Source: Paenibacillus xylanexedens | GTDB taxonomy: Bacteria > Bacillota > Bacilli > Paenibacillales > Paenibacillaceae | Direction of reading: 5' to 3' | NCBI RefSeq assembly: GCF_007680605.1 | Contig: NZ_VEIO01000002.1 | Location: 62,001-126,000 of the forward strand | Length of the DNA: 64,000 nt | Part shown: positions 8,563 to 16,795 of the stretch, piece by piece | How positions within the stretch are numbered: the stretch's first letter is position 1 | How the letters are laid out: each line of letters begins with the position of its first letter | Program-made: the position numbers and the translations under genes | Notes under the pieces: model-generated | Databases searched by the model: none | What the model saw: only the letters and a program-made list of their open reading frames with translations | What the model was told of the DNA's origin: nothing

Positions 8563-9468
8563 TCACAGATGCCCCAATTCAATCGCTTGTTTGAAGCGCC
8601 GGGCAAACTGTTCTGCCGCAACTGCAGCCTCCCTGAATTCCGTCTGCACGAAGCCGATCTGCATCTTAGGTTGCTGAATCTCGGTAATCTCCACCATCTT
8701 AATTAATCCTTCCTTCCAAAGCGGATGTTGATGAAAGGAAAAATCATGCCCAATAGTCGCGGCAATATTATTGGTTAACACGGTGCTGATGGCCTCCGAA
8801 TTATTGGTCTTGAATAAGATGGATAAGGGCCCATATTCGTAGGTGAATTCTTGTAGAAAATCTTCTATGAAACCGTCCCGATATAACGCAAGGTTATAGT
8901 CTTTTAGTTGCTCAGGCGTCACACGTGTGTGCTTGGCCAGTTCAGACAGTTGATGGGTGCATACAATAAGCTTGCTTGAATACATCGGTGTAAAATGCAA
9001 CCCATCCAATTCGCGCAGCTGTTTTGCGTATATGGCGATAAAGCCCAGATGAGTTTTATTGCTCCGAATGTCCTCAATGATTTCCATTGAACCCTTCTCT
9101 TCAATTGATAACCTCAATTGTGGATGATCCCGTTTCATATCGGCAACCGATTGCACCAGGTAAGGCATAACACTCGGGAAAGTAGCTACGTGAAGATCAC
9201 CGGTTAGCGTAGATGTCGTTGCATTTAGCGATTTTAATTCATCGATTCGCTGTAAAATGTCCAGTGCTTTGGCGATAAATTGTTTACCCTCCGGTGTGGG
9301 ATGAGTGCCCTGTCTGGATCGCTCGAATAGAACCAACCCCAACTCTTTTTCCAGACGTTGAACCGATTGACTGATCGCAGATTGCGTGACATGAAGATGC
9401 TCTGATGCGGCAGAGAATGATTGCGTTTTGGCGATTTCAACAACATATTCAAGCTGTTCCAGATTCAT
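8563..9468 (-). CDS. LysR-family transcriptional regulator
   Basis: A 301-residue regulator. The N-terminal winged helix-turn-helix (about residues 1-60) shows the family signature AASEHLHVTQSAISQSVQRL and LGLVLFERSR. A linker helix and a type-2 periplasmic-binding-like effector domain follow (about 90-295). It has an ATG start with an AAAGGGATGG ribosome site. It is divergent from the dehydrogenase gene, with about 140 bp between starts. That region holds an ATGTTAACAT palindrome, the usual arrangement for a LysR protein that regulates its neighbour and itself. The effector is unknown; by context it may relate to acetoin/butanediol metabolism. Confidence 0.92.
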   Translation of the reverse strand: MNLEQLEYVVEIAKTQSFSAASEHLHVTQSAISQSVQRLEKELGLVLFERSRQGTHPTPEGKQFIAKALDILQRIDELKSLNATTSTLTGDLHVATFPSVMPYLVQSVADMKRDHPQLRLSIEEKGSMEIIEDIRSNKTHLGFIAIYAKQLRELDGLHFTPMYSSKLIVCTHQLSELAKHTRVTPEQLKDYNLALYRDGFIEDFLQEFTYEYGPLSILFKTNNSEAISTVLTNNIAATIGHDFSFHQHPLWKEGLIKMVEITEIQQPKMQIGFVQTEFREAAVAAEQFARRFKQAIELGHL

Positions 9469-9484
9469 GCGACCATCCCTTTAA

Positions 9485-9550
9485 CATTAGTATAAGTAAT
9501 GTTAACATAAGTATCTATAAATATGAATAATGAGTGAACAAGGATATAAT
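9485..9550. promoter_or_regulatory. Divergent regulatory region between LysR and butanediol dehydrogenase genes
   Basis: A perfect ATGTTAACAT palindrome lies inside a T-N11-A-type stretch, between two TATAAGTA/CATAAGTA half-site-like repeats. A TATAAT at 9545-9550 has no good -35 box upstream, which suits an activator-dependent promoter for the dehydrogenase. Confidence 0.45.
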
Positions 9551-9608
9551 ATATAGACAAGCAGGACAATCTTTTATTAACAGTTTAGATAAAAAGGGGA
9601 TGTACAGG

Positions 9609-10652
9609 ATGAAGGCAGCAGTCTGGTATGGTCATAAAGACGTGCGTGTGGAAGATCGTGAGGTTCCTGTTGCGAAGTCAGGACAGGTTCAGATCAAAGT
9701 GGAGTATGCCGGAATTTGTGGCAGTGACTTACACGCGTATCATCATGGTGTAGGTATTCAAGAGGGAGAGAATCATCCGCTTTCAGGACAAAAAGCGCCG
9801 CTGACACTGGGGCATGAGTTTGCAGGAACAGTAAGTGCTCTAGGTGATCATGTAAGCGGTATCAGTGTGGGTGATCGCGTGGTGGTAGAACCTCTCTACC
9901 ATTGTGGAACGTGTGAGTACTGTATTCAAGGTAGATACAATCAGTGTACTCAATTTGGTTTTGTCGGATTGAACGGGGATGGCGGTTTTGCCGAATATGT
10001 AGTCGTGGAAGCATATATGGTGCATCCGATCCCGGATCAAGTATCCTTTGAAGAAGGGGCACTTGTTGAACCAACTGCGGTTGCTTTTCATGCCGTACGT
10101 CACAGCAAGCTGAAAGTGGGAAATAAGGTTGCTGTATACGGAGCTGGGCCGATTGGTTTGCTGACCATCTTGTCAGCCAAAGCAGCTGGGGCATCTGAAG
10201 TGTACGCTGTCGATGTATTCGAAGATCGTCTGGAACTGGCGGCTAAACTTGGCGCAATTCCGGTAAATAGCAGTAAGGTGGATGCAACACAAGTCATTAC
10301 GCAACAATCTGGCGGGATTGATGTTGCATATGAAGCAGCTGGCGTGCAACCGACGATGGACAGTGCTGTGTCCGTGATTAAAAAAGGTGGAGAAGTTGTG
10401 GTGATCGCCGCAATTCCGAACCCGCTTCACGTAAACTTCTTCGACATGCTGGTAAAAGAAGCGAATCTGACGGCTACACTAGCGTACCGACACATCTTCC
10501 CTGAGGTCATCTCACTCATTGCAGAAGGCGCACTCGATGTGAAGCAGGTAATCACCAAAAAAATTAAGCTGCATGATGTTGTGCAGGACGGGCTTGAACT
10601 GTTGATGAGCGACAAGAGCCATGCGAAGATTCTGATTGAGATTGGCGGTTAA
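9609..10652 (+). CDS. bdhA: Zinc-dependent (R,R)-butanediol dehydrogenase-like alcohol dehydrogenase
   Basis: A 347-residue medium-chain dehydrogenase/reductase. The catalytic zinc site is GICGSDLH and GHEFAG. The structural zinc site is CGTCEYC...QC. The Rossmann motif is GAGPIGLL at about 175, followed by an acidic residue (VDVFE) that favours NAD over NADP. Length and the block FVGLNGDGGFAEYV agree with 2,3-butanediol dehydrogenases, which interconvert acetoin and butanediol; a related sorbitol or threonine dehydrogenase role cannot be excluded. I use the ATG at 9609, eight bases after AAAAGGGGA; an open extension back to 9534 lacks family sequence. It is transcribed divergently from a LysR gene and closed by a terminator. 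Confidence 0.85.
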   Translation: MKAAVWYGHKDVRVEDREVPVAKSGQVQIKVEYAGICGSDLHAYHHGVGIQEGENHPLSGQKAPLTLGHEFAGTVSALGDHVSGISVGDRVVVEPLYHCGTCEYCIQGRYNQCTQFGFVGLNGDGGFAEYVVVEAYMVHPIPDQVSFEEGALVEPTAVAFHAVRHSKLKVGNKVAVYGAGPIGLLTILSAKAAGASEVYAVDVFEDRLELAAKLGAIPVNSSKVDATQVITQQSGGIDVAYEAAGVQPTMDSAVSVIKKGGEVVVIAAIPNPLHVNFFDMLVKEANLTATLAYRHIFPEVISLIAEGALDVKQVITKKIKLHDVVQDGLELLMSDKSHAKILIEIGG

Positions 10653-10705
10653 GCTCAGGTTCAAGATGCTACTCTTGTAACGTTATGATATCAGATTTAA
10701 ACGAG

Positions 10706-10760
10706 AAGGCTGTTCCACTTGTCATCTACAGATGGCAGGAGGAACAGCCCTTTGTTTTAT
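10706..10760 (+). terminator. Terminator after the butanediol dehydrogenase gene
   Basis: GGCTGTTCC and GGAACAGCC flank a second pairing (GTCATC with GATGGC), followed by CTTTGTTTT. Confidence 0.8.
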
Positions 10761-10854
10761 ATTTATGGGATAAAGAGACATAACATTCTCCAGAATGCAA
10801 GATTACTTTTGACAAGCCTAGTAATTCCGCACTACGATGTCGTCCTTTAAGCCC

Positions 10855-11370
10855 TTATCTTATCTCGTAACGATAGCAGATTGCCTGCCCACCGCCCGCT
10901 ACGGAACTGAACTCCGGATCTTCGATAAAGCCAAAACGTTCATATAACCGGATAGCATTAACCATCTGACCACCGGTATAGAGATAAACTGCGTTTTTGC
11001 CCAGCTCCTTCGTGGATTCCACACACCGCTGAAGCAGCTCGCGCGCAATGCCATGTCCTCTCCACTCGGGATCAACACCTAGCAGACGGACAAATGGATA
11101 ATCAATCGGCAGTTCAAAATTGGGATAGGCTTTATGTGCCGTTTCAAACAACTGAACGGTACCGACAATTCGATCTTCGATCTTGGCTACCCATAATTCA
11201 GTCAAATATGGATTGTCCACAGATTCGCGGATATCTTTCAGGTAGGCTTCCCAACGATCCGATTGCTCAAAAGAACTCTGGTATTCCGCGTAACTGGCAA
11301 CCAGAATGTCAACAATCTCAACATGTTCAGCTGGGGAAGCGGGATGAATCGTTATGGCAGCCGTCGTCAT
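10855..11370 (-). CDS. GNAT-family N-acetyltransferase
   Basis: A 171-residue acetyltransferase. Motif A with the CoA pyrophosphate loop is LLGVDPEWRGHGIARELL (about residues 95-112). Motif B is NAIRLYERFGF (about 143-153). The domain fills the whole protein and there is no extra module. The ATG at 11370 has AAAGGAGA nine bases upstream. The substrate is unknown: such stand-alone GNATs act on small amines, antibiotics or protein N-termini. A 470-bp non-coding stretch containing the first copy of the 197-bp repeat element lies upstream. Confidence 0.9.
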   Translation of the reverse strand: MTTAAITIHPASPAEHVEIVDILVASYAEYQSSFEQSDRWEAYLKDIRESVDNPYLTELWVAKIEDRIVGTVQLFETAHKAYPNFELPIDYPFVRLLGVDPEWRGHGIARELLQRCVESTKELGKNAVYLYTGGQMVNAIRLYERFGFIEDPEFSSVAGGGQAICYRYEIR

Positions 11371-11502
11371 GTTTAAATTCTCCTTTTCTTATGAGTAAAG
11401 TAGGGAATAGTATTTCCTTGCATTATAACACAGGGGATTCAATCCTCTATATTAGAATCTTCTATAAGAGATTTCAACATTTCTATATCTTTAAGAAAAA
11501 AA

Positions 11503-11699
11503 TCTAACGATCACCAGAGACGCTATTTGCCGCTTTTTAAGCGGTAAGAAATTCTAACGATCACCAGAGAGCTTATCTTGGGAAAATCACCCGTTTTTCA
11601 ACCCCAAAGGCTGTTTTTTAGACCGATAACGTTACTGGTGATCGTTAGATTTTCAATCAATCTATTCTGAGTTAAATAAGCTTCCTGGTGATCGTTAAA
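11503..11699. repeat. 197-bp fold-back repeat element, copy 1
   Basis: Four copies of a 26-bp unit beginning TCTAACGATCACCAG lie at 11503 and 11553 (direct) and at 11624 and 11674 (inverted). The offsets are 0, 50, 121 and 171, the same as in copies 2-4, and the element is symmetric about its centre at 11601. All units keep TAACGATC. The spacer between units 1 and 2 holds its own small hairpin (CCGCTT with AAGCGG). It is intergenic, with no open frame. Confidence 0.85.
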
Positions 11700-11841
11700 A
11701 TTTGGCCCAAGCCCAAGCACGGACTTAAGTGCCCAAGTGCCCAAGGGTTAAAGTGCTTATGTGTGAATGATCTCGTCAAGCATCATCTATATTAACCATT
11801 ACTGACAGGCTGTTCGCTTCTATCCAGTTCTATGCAGGCGC
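11700..11841. other. Intergenic stretch after repeat copy 1
   Basis: It contains short overlapping repeats of GTGCCCAAG/CAAGCCCAAG around 11705-11745 and no convincing gene, promoter or terminator. Confidence 0.4.
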
Positions 11842-12609
11842 TTATAAACGATTGAGCTGCGTGCTGTATAGATGATTGCGATATTCGGTTGGCGTACTTG
11901 CCTCGTGTTGCTTGAAGGTGCGCAGAAACAGCTTATAGTCACGAAAGCCGCATTGGGCAGCAATCTCCTTCACACTGGCATTGGTATTGAGCAACAGTCG
12001 TTTGGCACGATGCATGCGTTCGGTGAGGATATACGTTTTGAGTCCGATCCCTTTTTCCCGTTTCACCATTTTGGAAATATAGTCCTTGTTGAAATTAAAG
12101 TGCTCCGCAATCTCACTCACCGTGATATTCAGATGCAGATGGATATCGACCCATTTACAGATATGATCCACCACGGCGTTATGCGGGCGATAGTCTGTGC
12201 GCAGATTACGTTCCATTTCTTTGAGAAGTAATAGCGAAGCAGCATCCGCCTCTTCGGACGAGAAGGAGGACACATGAAGCAACTGTTTGAACATCTGATT
12301 TGCCATAGAAGGAACCTGAATGGTCGAATGAGTTGGAAAGTCACAGAATAAACCAGGTGCTGTCCCGTAATGCATCCAGTAGAAGCTCACAGGTGCATCA
12401 CTGATCTGGTAACCATAATGAGTCCGACCCGCCTTTAAAAATAAAAGATCATCCGCACGAACGACGTATCGTTTGTCCTCCTCCGCAATATACATTTCAC
12501 CTTCCAGCATCAAAATGATCTCATGCACCGGCATGCTTCGACGCATATGGCTCCAGTTGCCCTCGGATATGAATTTTCCGCATAAATAGTGCTCCACTGG
12601 TTTTGACAT
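11842..12609 (-). CDS. AraC-family transcriptional regulator
   Basis: A 255-residue regulator. The N-terminal cupin-like sensor (about residues 20-95) has PVHEIILMLEGEMYI and RADDLLFLKAGRTHYG, typical of sugar-sensing AraC proteins. The C-terminal double helix-turn-helix (about 150-250) includes ISKMVKREKGIGLKTYI and the signature VKEIAAQCGFRDYKLFLRTF. It is divergent from the GH127 gene with about 210 bp between starts, so the arabinofuranosidase is its likely target, with an arabinose-type sugar as likely effector. That link is inferred from position. The ATG at 12609 has only a distant AGGTGG. Confidence 0.92.
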   Translation of the reverse strand: MSKPVEHYLCGKFISEGNWSHMRRSMPVHEIILMLEGEMYIAEEDKRYVVRADDLLFLKAGRTHYGYQISDAPVSFYWMHYGTAPGLFCDFPTHSTIQVPSMANQMFKQLLHVSSFSSEEADAASLLLLKEMERNLRTDYRPHNAVVDHICKWVDIHLHLNITVSEIAEHFNFNKDYISKMVKREKGIGLKTYILTERMHRAKRLLLNTNASVKEIAAQCGFRDYKLFLRTFKQHEASTPTEYRNHLYSTQLNRL

Positions 12610-12821
12610 AGGACGGATTTATCCACCTTTTCTTGGATTCTGAGTCTGCTGTAACTGTAGTTTATTTGATAATATGAGGACATTCAAGGGTGGAATCTAG
12701 ATGGCGGAGATAAGTTCTGGCCTAAATACAACACGGATTTTATCCTTTGTCTCTAAATCCAGCCTACTGAGAAGAAAAGAAACCATATGAGGTTATTACA
12801 TATACCAAAGGAGCGAGCCGC

Positions 12822-15140
12822 ATGATCGATACGAGAAAAGGATTTCTGGGCCCCGCACAGGTTAACTTGCTGGAAGGTCCATTTCAAACGTCACAGCATA
12901 TCGGAGAACGCTACTTGTTATCACTGGAGATCGACCGCTTTCTGGCTCCATGTTATGAAGCCCACGGGTTAACACCACGCAAGCAACGTTATGCAGGCTG
13001 GGAGGCACGCTCGATTAGCGGACATTCCCTCGGACACTACATGTCGGCTCTCGCGGTGACGTATCAGGCGACGGGGAATTCCACCTTAAAGCACACGCTC
13101 GATTATGCTGTGAGTGAACTGGCGGCAATTCAACAGACGACGGGTAGCGGGTATATTGGAGGTTTGTCTGAGGAGGCTTTCCGCATTGCTTTTCGTGCGG
13201 AACATATCGGTGGATTCAACATCGGTGAATATTGGGTTCCGTGGTACAGCGTGCATAAAATCTATCGCGGTCTGATTGACGCTTATCAAATGACGGGCAA
13301 TGAGCAGGCGCTTGAGGTGGTTACACGTTTTGCGGATTGGGCAGTGGATGGACTAAACTCCATGACCGAGGAGCAGATCCAGACGATGCTGCTATGTGAG
13401 CATGGCGGGATGAACGAAGTGTTTGCCCAACTATATGGGATTACAGGAAACGCAGCCTATCTGAAGGCTGCTCGGCAGTTTACACACCAACTCATTCTGG
13501 AGCCGCTAGAGCAGGAGCGGGATGAGCTGCAAGGAAGGCATGCCAATACCCAGATTCCCAAAGTCATCGGCGCAGCCGAGATCTACAACCAAGATCCTGC
13601 ACAGACGTCGTACCGGACAGCGGCACAATTTTTCTGGAATACGACCGTGCAGCATCGTTCTTATGTCTTTGGCGCGACGAGCATATCCGAGCATTATGAA
13701 GCAAAGGGCATGGAGAGCCTCGGCATCAAAACCGGGGAGAGCTGCTGTACCCACAACATGATGCATCTGACGAAGCAACTGTTTGCCTGGAACCCGGACA
13801 GTGCTTATATGGACTATTATGAGAACGCGGTCTATAACCATATCCTTGGCACGCAAGACCCGACTACGGGCAATAAAACCTATTTTGCCTCAACTCTTCA
13901 AGGACATTACAAAATCTACGGCACACGCGATACGGCTTGGTGGTGCTGTACCGGATCAGGCATGGAGAACCCGGGCAAGTATGCTGAGGCGATCTATTAT
14001 GAGGATGAGCAGGACTTGTATGTGAACCTGTACATCGCTTCCGAGCTGGAGTGGGCATCACAGGGACTAAACTTAAAGCTGGAAACCGACTTCCCCTATT
14101 CGGAAAAAGCAACCCTGACAATCACCGAAGGCGGCGCCTCGGCTTGTCTAAGACTACGCGTGCCGTCCTGGCTCCAGGAGCCGATGACGGCAACCGTAAA
14201 CGGGGATTCGGCCCAGTCGTATACACGTCTGGAACCCGGCTACTTGTCCATCGACCGCACCTGGTCGGCGGGCGATGTCATCACCATTACGCTGCCGATG
14301 GCACTGCGTAAATATACAGCCCGGGATGATGCCCTCAAGGTGGCGTTCCAGTATGGCCCGATTGTGCTTGCCGGTGCGCTGGGTAACGAAGGGCTACCCG
14401 AGGATACCATTATCGACGAAACTGCGCTGAATCCAAAAACAGCTCCCGTGCCCGTGATCCAAACGGAAGAAGAGGATGTGAGCCAGTGGATCAAGGTTGT
14501 CGATAAAGGCACACTTACATTTGAACTTAGTGAGGAAGTGACGTCCACCGGAGAAGCTGTGAAGATGATCCCGTTCTATGATGTGCATCATGAATTTTAC
14601 ACAGTGTATTGGGCGTTGAATGATGAAGGGGATGCGCTGGAGAAAGCGTTGAATGATATCACCATCGACAGCGTGCAACCAGACGGCCAGCAGGATGAGA
14701 TCGGGCATCAAATGGAGAGTAACTGCCGCGGAGAGCAGTATAACGGCTCCGGTACAGACGGCCGCAATAAGTTGTATATGTGGCGTGAGGCATACGGCGT
14801 GAACGGAGCAGCATTCAGCTACCGCTTGGCTGTAGACTCGGATGCCCTGAATCATTTGTACGTAGCCTATTGGGGCGGGGACTATCTACATTTTGACCGA
14901 GAGGGAATCCGATATGAAAGGCAATTTAGTATTTGGGTGGATGGTATTGTTGTCGGTGAGCAACGCATTCATATGAACAAGATCGGAGAGGTATTCCGTG
15001 CCAGCTATGAGATCCCGGAAGAAGTCACCAGAGGCAAGGAGAGTGTAACCGTAACATTTCAGGCTATCGGGGACAGGGGCTGTGCGGGAAAAGTGACAGA
15101 GGTTCGCACAACACGCAGCAGACTCGATTTTTTCGTGTGA
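12822..15140 (+). CDS. GH127 beta-L-arabinofuranosidase
   Basis: A 772-residue cytoplasmic glycoside hydrolase (DUF1680/GH127). Its known relative HypBA1 uses a Zn-held cysteine nucleophile with ligands Glu338, Cys340, Cys417 and Cys418. The same spacing is seen here as Glu306 and Cys308 in TGESCC and Cys375-Cys376 in WWCCTGSG, so the active site looks complete. Residues 1-400 form the alpha/alpha barrel, followed by beta domains. No signal peptide is present, so it would act on imported beta-L-arabinofuranosides, for example from plant hydroxyproline-rich glycoproteins. The start follows AAAGGAG. It stands alone opposite the AraC regulator. Relatives with other specificities exist in the family. 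Confidence 0.9.
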   Translation: MIDTRKGFLGPAQVNLLEGPFQTSQHIGERYLLSLEIDRFLAPCYEAHGLTPRKQRYAGWEARSISGHSLGHYMSALAVTYQATGNSTLKHTLDYAVSELAAIQQTTGSGYIGGLSEEAFRIAFRAEHIGGFNIGEYWVPWYSVHKIYRGLIDAYQMTGNEQALEVVTRFADWAVDGLNSMTEEQIQTMLLCEHGGMNEVFAQLYGITGNAAYLKAARQFTHQLILEPLEQERDELQGRHANTQIPKVIGAAEIYNQDPAQTSYRTAAQFFWNTTVQHRSYVFGATSISEHYEAKGMESLGIKTGESCCTHNMMHLTKQLFAWNPDSAYMDYYENAVYNHILGTQDPTTGNKTYFASTLQGHYKIYGTRDTAWWCCTGSGMENPGKYAEAIYYEDEQDLYVNLYIASELEWASQGLNLKLETDFPYSEKATLTITEGGASACLRLRVPSWLQEPMTATVNGDSAQSYTRLEPGYLSIDRTWSAGDVITITLPMALRKYTARDDALKVAFQYGPIVLAGALGNEGLPEDTIIDETALNPKTAPVPVIQTEEEDVSQWIKVVDKGTLTFELSEEVTSTGEAVKMIPFYDVHHEFYTVYWALNDEGDALEKALNDITIDSVQPDGQQDEIGHQMESNCRGEQYNGSGTDGRNKLYMWREAYGVNGAAFSYRLAVDSDALNHLYVAYWGGDYLHFDREGIRYERQFSIWVDGIVVGEQRIHMNKIGEVFRASYEIPEEVTRGKESVTVTFQAIGDRGCAGKVTEVRTTRSRLDFFV

Positions 15141-15188
15141 GCGTCTGAGGAAGAAGCCTGATGGACGTCCCAGCACAAAGCTCTAAAT

Positions 15189-15385
15189 TCTAACGATCCG
15201 TACGGAGCTTATTTGGTCGATTCAGGCATGTTGAGAAATCTAACGATCACCAGCGACGTTATTTCAGCCAAAACGGACTAAAATCAATGAAATCGCATCT
15301 CAAATGTGAAAATAACGTTTCTCATGATCGTTACATTCTGGGCTGAGCTAAAAAACGCCAAATAGCGTCATCTGTGATCGTTAGC
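15189..15385. repeat. 197-bp fold-back repeat element, copy 2
   Basis: Units lie at 15189, 15239 (direct), 15310 and 15360 (inverted): offsets 0, 50, 121 and 171, centre 15287. Unit 1 has diverged after TCTAACGATC, while unit 2 has TCTAACGATCACCAG. It starts 48 bases after the GH127 stop and could act as its transcript end. Confidence 0.85.
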
Positions 15386-15435
15386 CTATTGAGTAGTGAG
15401 TAGGTGGGATTCGGATGTGACGAATATTAACTTAC

Positions 15436-15474
15436 AAAAGACGAAATGGAGATATTCGCCGTTTCGTCTTTTTG
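15436..15474. terminator. Hairpin with T run, probable bidirectional terminator
   Basis: AAAAGACGAAA and TTTCGTCTTTT are separated by a 14-nt loop and followed by T. It lies about 300 bases after the GH127 gene, beyond repeat copy 2. Confidence 0.6.
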
Positions 15475-16051
15475 GCGTGCAATTCTCTCGCGAAATCTCT
15501 TTCTCGCACCCCATCCTACTCCAGCCCGCCAAGACAAGTCTATATAAAAAATGACACGTAACCTGATTTTCCACGTATTACCGGATAACATTTCATTTAC
15601 CACTAACGAACCTCCGTAGTTTCTGGTTGTCCAGCAGTTCTTCTCATCTGCAAGTTGCGAAGCTCGTTCTGTTTTGTCCGTGAAAAGAATAATGGGATAA
15701 GCTCTATCCACGTATATTACTATGAAGAGTACTGCTCCGACATGATAGCTTATGGAGCACCCATACCTGCCCGGTTGTTCTTTTAAATATCAGGCAGGAA
15801 TCATTCAACAATCAGTCAAAAATCACTCGAAGATCACTCGAGGATCTTTCAAATTCACTCAAAGATCACTCAAACTTCAAGTCAAACATCTACTTTATAG
15901 AAAGCTAATACTAGCGTAAATATCCCCTGCCATTTTTCCAATCCTATCCACCTGAGAGCGTTCACATCATGTACAATAAGAAGATGAGAGACAGGGAATA
16001 TACGACATGTAATCCTAATATCTAACATGAAAGGAGGCCATAGGATCGACC
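15475..16051. other. Non-coding stretch with degenerate short repeats
   Basis: No convincing gene is seen. An open frame of 94 codons on the minus strand (15427-15711) has no ribosome site and overlaps the hairpin. Around 15806-15885 there are loose repeats of GATCACTCGA/GATCACTCAA. Confidence 0.4.
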
Positions 16052-16783
16052 ATGACCAGGTACATACAATTGTTTGGGCTCATCATCGGCATCGTGGCCG
16101 TGAATGTTCTGGCCTTCTCCCCGGGGTTTGCTGGACTTGGATTCGGAGAGAGTGCATTCCAGACCGCGCTTTCCGTGACGCTGTTGTTCGGAAGCGTACT
16201 CGCACTTTTCTATGGCAGCTACACATTATTGTTCAAACAGCCGGTCGTTTTACCCGTGAGACAGATCGAAACCCATGAAGATTATGTGGAGGCTTTATCT
16301 TTTTACAGACGCATCAAAATCCTTGAAGAAGATATTACGCTGGGGCTGTCCCAACTGAACCGGATGAAAAAGAAAAAAGAAACCCTGATGAACGTGCTTC
16401 ATCAACGGTTTGATCCCGGCGAGCTGAGCTTTAAGAAATTCGCTTCGGTCACGGAAGAGGTAGAGAAGCTGTTATACCTGAACATCCGCAGCATTCTGAA
16501 TCGACTGAATGTCTTCGACGAAGCCGATTATGCCAGCATGATGAAAGCCAAATCCCCTGCGATTCCGCAGAAGCTTTTTCAAGAGAAAACGAAAGTGTAC
16601 AACGATTACCTGACCTATGTGAAGGACTCGCTTCACACGAACGAAGAGATTTTATTAAAGCTGGATCAGCTGTTGCTGGAGATTTCGCGTCTGGACAGTT
16701 TCGAAGCCGGAGATATTGAGCAGATGCCTTGTATGCAGGAGATTGATCAGTTAATCAAGCACACCAAATTATATAGACAGTGA
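16052..16783 (+). CDS. XpaC-like membrane protein with coiled coil
   Basis: A 243-residue protein. Two hydrophobic segments (about residues 5-30 and 36-60) precede a basic, helical C-terminal part with a strong coiled-coil pattern (RRIKILEEDITLGLSQLNRM and following). Architecture and position upstream of a TelA gene resemble XpaC, which in Bacillus lies next to the TelA homologue yaaN; sequence similarity itself is only suggestive. It is the first gene of a three-gene unit, 12 bases before the vWA gene. AAGGAGG lies 14 bases before the ATG, somewhat far. A scaffold or stress role at the membrane is inferred; the biochemical activity is unknown. Confidence 0.7.
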   Translation: MTRYIQLFGLIIGIVAVNVLAFSPGFAGLGFGESAFQTALSVTLLFGSVLALFYGSYTLLFKQPVVLPVRQIETHEDYVEALSFYRRIKILEEDITLGLSQLNRMKKKKETLMNVLHQRFDPGELSFKKFASVTEEVEKLLYLNIRSILNRLNVFDEADYASMMKAKSPAIPQKLFQEKTKVYNDYLTYVKDSLHTNEEILLKLDQLLLEISRLDSFEAGDIEQMPCMQEIDQLIKHTKLYRQ

Positions 16784-16795
16784 GGGGTTGCACCT

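Noticed and set aside
11503..11699. Regular 50-bp spacing of a repeat, resembling a small CRISPR array
   Set aside because: Only two direct copies are followed by two inverted ones, the repeats vary, and no cas genes are present; the symmetric layout is a fold-back element.
15427..15711. 94-codon open frame on the minus strand
   Set aside because: No ribosome binding site, overlaps a terminator hairpin, no recognisable sequence pattern.
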